Assembly: GCA_031553855.1 (NCBI GenBank)
Contig: JAVBKW010000013.1
Coordinates: 1-64,000, forward strand
Origin: RACS-047 sp031553855
Lineage (GTDB): Bacteria; Bacillota; Clostridia; Christensenellales; Pumilibacteraceae
Length of the DNA: 64,000 nucleotides
Direction: 5' to 3'
The position numbers and the translations under genes were made by a program. Numbering within the stretch: position 1 is the stretch's first letter; every line of letters starts with the position of its first letter. Shown here piece by piece: positions 58,457-64,000 of the stretch. Under the pieces are notes generated by a model that saw only the letters and a program-made list of their open reading frames with translations, made no database searches and was not told the DNA's origin.

Positions 58457-59512
58457 ATGAAAATCAGCGAGAGAGAAAATTATTTAAAAGCGGCAAGATT
58501 TGAAACGCCCGAGCGTGTCCCTATGGTTTTTGCCATTAATCAGGCGTGCTGGACTCATTATCCGCATACGTTTTTGTTTGATATGCTGGAATCGCACAAG
58601 CTTTTATTCCCGGATTTTGTGCGCCCTTTAAAGTACGACGTAAAATTCCACGCTCTTGCGCGCAAAGACGAGCCTTTCACGGACGACTTCGGCTGCGTAT
58701 GGGAAACTGCTATGGACGGTATTACAGGATCGGTGCATAAGCATCCGATAAGCGACTGGTCGGATTATAAAAATTATGTCTTTCCCGACCCGCGCAAATG
58801 CAACGGAATATGCCCGGTCGATTGGGCGGAGGAAAAGGCGGAGATACTAAGGCAGAAACAGCGCGGCGAGCTGACGGTCCGCGGACTGCGCCACGGCCAT
58901 ACTTATTTGCAGCTGTGCGACATACGGGGATATGAAAACCTCACCTTCGATATGACAGACGAGGAGCCTTTACTGCAAGACCTTATCGACAAGCTTTATC
59001 AGTTCAATCTTTATATCATCGAGCAATACGCTTCCGCCGGCTGCGACGTTATAACGATAGCCGAGGATTTGGGCATGCAGTTCGGCCCTATGCTTTCGCC
59101 GGATTGCTTTGAAAAATATATTTTGCCCTCATATTCGGGTCTGGTCCGCGCGGCAAAGAAAAACGGCGCGCTTGTACATATGCATTCCGACGGAGATATA
59201 AGGACGCTTTTGAAGGGTATAACTGGCGGGGGCGTAGACATCATCAATCTGCAGGATCTAGTGAACGGCATAGATTTTATCAAGGAAAAATTAAAGGGCA
59301 GGATATGTATCGATCTTGATATAGACAGGCAAAAGGTGACGCCGTTTATGAAGCCGTCCGACGTTGACGCGCTTATAAAAAAAGAGGTCGGCGAGCTTGG
59401 AAGCAAGCAGGGCGGATTAATGATGATTTACGGACTCTATCCGGGTATCCCTCTTGAAAACGTGAAAGCCCTGATGGATGCTATGGAAAAATATTCGTTT
59501 TATTTCGGTTAA
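58457..59512 (+). CDS. Second URO-D-family protein
   Basis: A 351-residue member of the uroporphyrinogen decarboxylase superfamily, only distantly similar to the one at 54432. It carries ISERENYLKAARFETPERVPM at the start, ITIAEDLGMQFGPMLSP in the middle and the His-rich HMHSDGDIRTLL segment at the metal-site position, where HTCG stands in the other. Possible methyl- or one-carbon transfer on a small substrate; HemE function is doubtful. Placed 43 bp after the GH78-like gene and 5 bp before the DUF4091 gene, so clearly in the operon. Confidence 0.75.
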   Translation: MKISERENYLKAARFETPERVPMVFAINQACWTHYPHTFLFDMLESHKLLFPDFVRPLKYDVKFHALARKDEPFTDDFGCVWETAMDGITGSVHKHPISDWSDYKNYVFPDPRKCNGICPVDWAEEKAEILRQKQRGELTVRGLRHGHTYLQLCDIRGYENLTFDMTDEEPLLQDLIDKLYQFNLYIIEQYASAGCDVITIAEDLGMQFGPMLSPDCFEKYILPSYSGLVRAAKKNGALVHMHSDGDIRTLLKGITGGGVDIINLQDLVNGIDFIKEKLKGRICIDLDIDRQKVTPFMKPSDVDALIKKEVGELGSKQGGLMMIYGLYPGIPLENVKALMDAMEKYSFYFG

Positions 59513-59517
59513 AAAAT

Positions 59518-61158
59518 ATGATAGATAAATTTTTTACAGTAAGTTCGATGGAAAAAGTTTTTTTAAACAAGGAACCCTTATTAAGAGAATCTAAGGGTTC
59601 GATGCTGCGTAACGAGCGTTTCAGCTTTCAGGCCGCGGTATTTTCCGACAGGCCGCACCGCAGCTGCAGCGTAGTTGCAGACGGCGTGTTGGAAAAATTT
59701 ATAAATATAAGAATAACTGAAAACGTCCCTTGCGTTACAGTAAACTATCAGCCGCACGACGATTATTGGCTCACAAGCGAGCCGGGGCTTTTTCCGGATG
59801 TTCTGCGCGATTTACAAGACCGCACTTTGGTAATTCCCGAAAAAAATTGGCTGTCTTTATATATAACCGTTGAGGGCAGCGCGCTTTTGCCAGCGGGCAC
59901 TCATGATATTAAATTAAATATTTTATCCGATAAAGGCGTTCTTTTAGGGAGCTGCTCTTATACCTTAAAAGTAATCGGCTCATTTTTGCCCGAACATGAT
60001 TTGTTGATCACGAATTGGGTCCATTATGATTGCATTGCAAACCAGCATAAAATCAAGCTTTTTTCAAAACAGTTTTATGACCTTTTCGGCGACTATCTGA
60101 AAAAATATACCGCCGCCGGAAACAATATGCTTTTTACGCCGCTTTTCACGCCGCCGCTTGACACTGAGCCTGAGGCAGAGCGCGGCACCGCGCAGCTTAT
60201 GGGAGTCGGATTTAAAGACGGAAAGTATTCTTTTTCTTTTGCAAGGCTTAAAAAGTTTATTGATTTTTCGCAGTCACGCGGGATCAAATATTTTGAGTTT
60301 TCTCACTTGTTTACGCAATGGGGCGCGCAATTCTGCCCCAAAATCATAGTGAGAACCCAAAATGCAGACGAAAAAAAGTTTGGCTGGCAAACAAAATCGG
60401 ACAGCCCCGGATATATTGAATTTTTATCCGCTTTTTTGCCTGCGCTCATTAAGTTTTTAAAGAAAGAAAAATTGCTTGAACAAAGTTTTTTTCATATGTC
60501 GGACGAGCCCGGGCCCGAACATATCGGTCATTATGAAAAGCTCCGGGGCATTGTCAAGCCCCTGATATCCGGCTGTAAAATCATTGATGCAGTAAGCGAC
60601 GCGGAGTTTTGCGAGAAAGGGCTTATCGACCTGCCTGCGGCGGACGTGAACCACGCTAAGCCGTTTTATGAGAAAAAACTGGATCATCTGGTTTATTACT
60701 GCTGTACGGCGCAGGATAATTACGTAAGCAACCGGCTTCTCGGTATGCCGCTGCAACGGCTCAGGATAATCGGTATGCAAATGTACTGCTGCGCAGCAAA
60801 GGGCTTTCTGCATTGGGGCTTTAATTTTTACAACAGTCATTTGTCAAAGGATAATATCGACCCCTACGCCGTCACCGACGCTCTGTATGCGTTCCCCGGC
60901 GGCGACCCGTTTATAGTCTATCCCTCGAAAACCGGCGTATATATGTCAGTCCGGGCGGAGACGTTTAAAGCGGCAATCGAGGATCACCGCGCACTTTTGC
61001 TGCTTGAATCGCTTATAGGAAAAGATAGGGTGCTTAAATTACTTCAAAGCGAGGGGATCGTCAGTTATACTCAATACCCGCGTTCGGCGGAGCGGCACAT
61101 AAGTTTCAGAGAAAAAATCAATTCAATAATAGAAAAAAATAGAGAGGAATGTTTATGA
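59518..61158 (+). CDS. DUF4091-type glycoside-hydrolase-like protein
   Basis: A 546-residue cytosolic protein. An N-terminal beta-sandwich (about 1-155; NERFSFQAAVFSD, 'NWLSLYITV') leads to a TIM-barrel-like domain with LFTPLFTPPLDTE, HLFTQWGAQF and FFHMSDEPGPEHI, then a DUF4091-like C-terminal part (LHWGFNFYNSH, 'YPSKTGVYMSVR'). The DEP motif probably holds a catalytic acid, as in other barrel hydrolases. No activity is established from sequence. It overlaps the next gene by 4 bp (ATGA), so the two are translated together. Confidence 0.72.
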   Translation: MIDKFFTVSSMEKVFLNKEPLLRESKGSMLRNERFSFQAAVFSDRPHRSCSVVADGVLEKFINIRITENVPCVTVNYQPHDDYWLTSEPGLFPDVLRDLQDRTLVIPEKNWLSLYITVEGSALLPAGTHDIKLNILSDKGVLLGSCSYTLKVIGSFLPEHDLLITNWVHYDCIANQHKIKLFSKQFYDLFGDYLKKYTAAGNNMLFTPLFTPPLDTEPEAERGTAQLMGVGFKDGKYSFSFARLKKFIDFSQSRGIKYFEFSHLFTQWGAQFCPKIIVRTQNADEKKFGWQTKSDSPGYIEFLSAFLPALIKFLKKEKLLEQSFFHMSDEPGPEHIGHYEKLRGIVKPLISGCKIIDAVSDAEFCEKGLIDLPAADVNHAKPFYEKKLDHLVYYCCTAQDNYVSNRLLGMPLQRLRIIGMQMYCCAAKGFLHWGFNFYNSHLSKDNIDPYAVTDALYAFPGGDPFIVYPSKTGVYMSVRAETFKAAIEDHRALLLLESLIGKDRVLKLLQSEGIVSYTQYPRSAERHISFREKINSIIEKNREECL

Positions 61159-64000
61159 TAAGTAAAGAAAATTTTGACAAAGCGTGGAAGGGCAGTAAAT
61201 ACCGGAGCATACCGTTCTGGTCTTTAAACGGGAAGCTAGAAAAAGACGAGCTTTTACGCCAGATCGATTGCATGAAAGAAATGGGTATGGCCGGATTTTT
61301 TCTTCACTCGCGCACGGGCCTTGAGACGGAGTATCTGGGAGAGGAATGGTTTAAGCTAATGCGCGATTGCGCCGAGCATTCCGCCAAGATCGGTATGCAG
61401 GCCTGGCTCTACGATGAGGATCGCTGGCCCAGCGGAAGCTGCGGCGGGCTTGCGGCGAAGGACGAAAAGTACAGAACGCGTTACCTCTCTCTATATTTTG
61501 ATAAAAAAGATTATGAAAACGATCCGAACGTTTTATGCGTTCTGGCGCGTTTTGAAGTATTTTTTACAGAAAACGACATAATAAAAGATTACCGCAGGCT
61601 AAAAGAAAACGAAAATGCACGCGCAGGGTATAGGGAATGTATTTTTACAGAGGAGCTTATGCAATGTAACAACAATTTTAATTCTTACTCCTACATAGAT
61701 ACATTAAATATCGAAGCAACCAATAAGTTTATCGAGCTTACTCACGAAAAATACAAAAAGTACTGCGGCGATATGTTCGGCAAAGAAATATTGGGTATAT
61801 TCACCGACGAGCCGTATAGGGGTCAAAACCTGATGAAGTTCGCTATCGATAATAAGAATACGAAATACATGACCCCCTATACCGGCAAGCTTTTTTACGA
61901 ATACAGCAAAAAGTATAACGAGGATCTGCGCGACTCTCTGCCCGAAATCTTTTTTAAAAGCGAAAAACCCGGTTTCAGAGAGGTTTCATACCGCTACTTA
62001 CTTCTTATAAACGATTTGTTTATTCAGAATTTTGCCGTGCCGTACTATGAATGGTGCAAAAAGAATAAGCTTATTGTGACCGGCCACGTTCTGCACGAGG
62101 ACAGTCTGACCGTCCAGACGTGCTTTACAGGCTCACTCATGCGCCATTACGAATTTATGGATTATCCGGGTATCGACAATCTGGGCGCGGACAACAGGTG
62201 TTACTGGGCGGTCAAGCAATGTAAGTCGGTTGCCTATCAGCTGGGCAAAGAAGCGGTTTTAAGCGAAATGTACGGCTGTACCGGCTGGCATATGTCTTTT
62301 GATAAATATAAACAAATTGCCGACTGGCAAATTTTTTACGGGATCAATATTATTTGCGAGCATTTGAGCTGGTATACGATGAAAGGCCAGAACAAAAGAG
62401 ATTATCCGTCCAGCTTTCTGCAGCAGAGCGGCTGGCATAAGGATTTTCCTATATTGCAGGACTATTTCGCACGTTTTCAGGCCGTGCTTTCTATGTATGA
62501 ACGTTCGTGCAGCGTTTTGGCAGTCAATCCTATCGAAACTATGTACGGCTACGTCTGCGTAGACTGGATAACGGTTCTGTCTCCTGCTACAGAGGAGGCG
62601 ATCGAACTTGAAAAACAATATACGGATCAGTTTTTTGACCTTACGGCCAAGCATATTGAGTTTGATTACGGCGACGAGGAAATTATGTTCCGTCACGGAA
62701 AAATCGTTAAAAGGGGCGGCAAGGCGTTTTTGCAAATCGGCAAGGCAGAGTATGATCAGGTTCTGCTTATAGAAAATATGCATTTGCGCGACTCGACTAA
62801 AGAATTGCTTGACGAGTTTAAAAAGCAGGGCGGCTTAGTAACTTATGATTCGTCGCTTCTTACGCCTTGCCCGATAGTCCTTTCAGAAAAAATCGCGCTC
62901 ACAACGCGCAAAAACGGCGATGAATTATATTTGATAATGCTCAACCTCAACGACAAGGAAGCGGTAGAAAACGTTTCCGTCACTCTGCCGCCCAAGTTTA
63001 AGGATTGCGTAGCGGAGGTTTATGATCTGCGCGTGGGGCAAATAAGCGGGGTAATGAACGCCGGTTCGATAATTTTGAATTTCGCGCCCGCTCAGGAAAT
63101 AGTCCTTAAAATTGTTAAAAGCAGCGATTTTAAAGCCGATAACACAAAATATGCGCCTTTAGCTATTCCTCAGGAAATGGAATATGAGCTGACGGAAGAA
63201 AACGTGCTCGTGCTTGATTACGCCGTATGTTCCATAGACGGAAAAGCGGTTTGCGGCGGGAAAGCGCAGGAGGTTTTGGCTGCGGACCGTTCAGTAAGAG
63301 ACAGTTTAGGCCTTGAAAACCGCAGCGGATCGATGCTGCAGCCGTGGTATGCAAAGAAACATTTACCTGATTCTTATAAAAAGCTTTGCGACTTACAGCT
63401 TATATATAATTTTAATATCGAGCAGATCCCCGCGGGCGGCGTTACGATGGCTATTGAAGAATCGGAAAATATGGAAATCTCGCTCAACGGCTCCGTTATT
63501 GATAAAGCTTATACGGGCAAATGGCTGGATATATGCTTCGATAAAATCAAAATTCCGGAAAATCTGTTAAAGTACGGCGAAAATTCAATCACGATAAAAC
63601 GCAGTTTTTGCCGCACCGACAATATCGAGTCTATATATCTTTTGGGTCAATTCGGAGTAAAAGTCCCGTCAACTTTAACAAAATTACCCCAAAAACTGAG
63701 CCGCGGCGATATAACGGCGCAGGGCCTTCCGTTCTACACCGGGAGCGTTAAATATAAAACCGGAATTAAAAACGGAAACTATTCCTTATCATTTACAGAC
63801 CCCGCTTTTGCTCTTGCAAAAATTCATGGCGCGCAAGGCAAGCCGTTTATAGCGTTTTCGCCTTTTGAGGCAAAAATAAAGCTTAAGAGCGAGCTGATTT
63901 TGGAATGTGTTTTCAACCGCCGCAATACATTCGGGCCGTTCCACGCCAAGCCTTTCCCGATATACGGATACGGGCCGGACTCGTATGAGACTAAAGGCGA
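61155..64000 (+). CDS. GH106-like glycoside hydrolase, 3' end beyond the window
   Basis: The frame is open from ATG 61155 to the right edge, at least 948 codons, without a stop. The N-terminus (IPFWSLNGKLEKDELLRQI, FFLHSRTGLETEYL, AWLYDEDRWPSGSCGG) is typical of large GH106-like proteins, a family that includes alpha-L-rhamnosidases. FTDEPYRG with Glu219 is a likely catalytic site. The following GHVLHEDSL and 'WHMSFDKYK' segments belong to the barrel, and from about residue 600 beta-sandwich domains follow. No signal peptide. Being cut by the edge, its full length and C-terminus are unknown. Confidence 0.75.
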   Translation, partial: MISKENFDKAWKGSKYRSIPFWSLNGKLEKDELLRQIDCMKEMGMAGFFLHSRTGLETEYLGEEWFKLMRDCAEHSAKIGMQAWLYDEDRWPSGSCGGLAAKDEKYRTRYLSLYFDKKDYENDPNVLCVLARFEVFFTENDIIKDYRRLKENENARAGYRECIFTEELMQCNNNFNSYSYIDTLNIEATNKFIELTHEKYKKYCGDMFGKEILGIFTDEPYRGQNLMKFAIDNKNTKYMTPYTGKLFYEYSKKYNEDLRDSLPEIFFKSEKPGFREVSYRYLLLINDLFIQNFAVPYYEWCKKNKLIVTGHVLHEDSLTVQTCFTGSLMRHYEFMDYPGIDNLGADNRCYWAVKQCKSVAYQLGKEAVLSEMYGCTGWHMSFDKYKQIADWQIFYGINIICEHLSWYTMKGQNKRDYPSSFLQQSGWHKDFPILQDYFARFQAVLSMYERSCSVLAVNPIETMYGYVCVDWITVLSPATEEAIELEKQYTDQFFDLTAKHIEFDYGDEEIMFRHGKIVKRGGKAFLQIGKAEYDQVLLIENMHLRDSTKELLDEFKKQGGLVTYDSSLLTPCPIVLSEKIALTTRKNGDELYLIMLNLNDKEAVENVSVTLPPKFKDCVAEVYDLRVGQISGVMNAGSIILNFAPAQEIVLKIVKSSDFKADNTKYAPLAIPQEMEYELTEENVLVLDYAVCSIDGKAVCGGKAQEVLAADRSVRDSLGLENRSGSMLQPWYAKKHLPDSYKKLCDLQLIYNFNIEQIPAGGVTMAIEESENMEISLNGSVIDKAYTGKWLDICFDKIKIPENLLKYGENSITIKRSFCRTDNIESIYLLGQFGVKVPSTLTKLPQKLSRGDITAQGLPFYTGSVKYKTGIKNGNYSLSFTDPAFALAKIHGAQGKPFIAFSPFEAKIKLKSELILECVFNRRNTFGPFHAKPFPIYGYGPDSYETKG

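Overview
This window looks like chromosome from an anaerobic, glycan-degrading Clostridia-type member of the Bacillota. The basis is strong AGGAGG-type ribosome binding sites, Gram-positive lipoprotein signals, LacI-controlled and GPH-type sugar uptake, an AgrC/LytTR-like two-component pair, and serine-recombinase elements. I could not place it to genus. No rRNA or tRNA gene was recognised.

Left host segment (1-11341). Two tandem membrane-anchored GGDEF/EAL proteins come first; the first keeps the EAL catalytic residues and the second appears degenerate. They are followed by a short GH78-like protein, a small lipoprotein, a hybrid histidine kinase on the minus strand, and a GT2-TPR glycosyltransferase. 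A palindromic MITE-like repeat lies at 7454-7624.

Mobile element (12248-38404, about 26.15 kb). A collagen-like Gly-X-Thr repeat gene is split in two: the 5' part is at 11563-12252 and the 3' part at 38402-38587. Both break points carry CTGCA. Joining the halves at that site restores one open reading frame of about 290 codons. The opposite join would make a phage-type attachment site whose CTGCA core is flanked by perfect 12-bp inverted arms. A large serine recombinase sits just inside the left end, so I read 12248-38404 as a serine-integrase element inserted in the collagen-like gene. Its main cargo is a self-contained fructan/sucrose operon: promoter and two LacI-type operators, ABC binding protein and two permeases, three secreted GH32 lipoproteins, fructokinase, a 1292-residue multi-module binding lipoprotein, and a LacI regulator. 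The rest is a plasmid-like module: sigma-like regulators, a Rep protein combining a pMV158/CRESS-type HUH nickase with a superfamily 3 helicase and preceded by four strong stem-loops, a RelBE-type toxin-antitoxin pair, a second serine recombinase whose start codon reads ATA, and an orphan AbiEi-like protein. No relaxase, type IV secretion gene or ABC ATPase was seen inside it.

Right host segment (38588-64000). After a lipoprotein alpha/beta hydrolase comes a long plus-strand glycan-use region: GH78 rhamnosidase, GPH symporter, LytTR regulator with GHKL kinase, GH2, GH3, a GT28/MGDG-synthase-like glycosyltransferase overlapping UDP-galactopyranose mutase, then a second operon with two URO-D-family proteins, a GH109-like oxidoreductase-fold protein, a second short GH78-like protein, a DUF4091 protein and a GH106-like protein running off the right edge. 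Most of these enzymes lack signal peptides, so breakdown of imported rhamnose- and galactose-containing oligosaccharides in the cytoplasm is likely.
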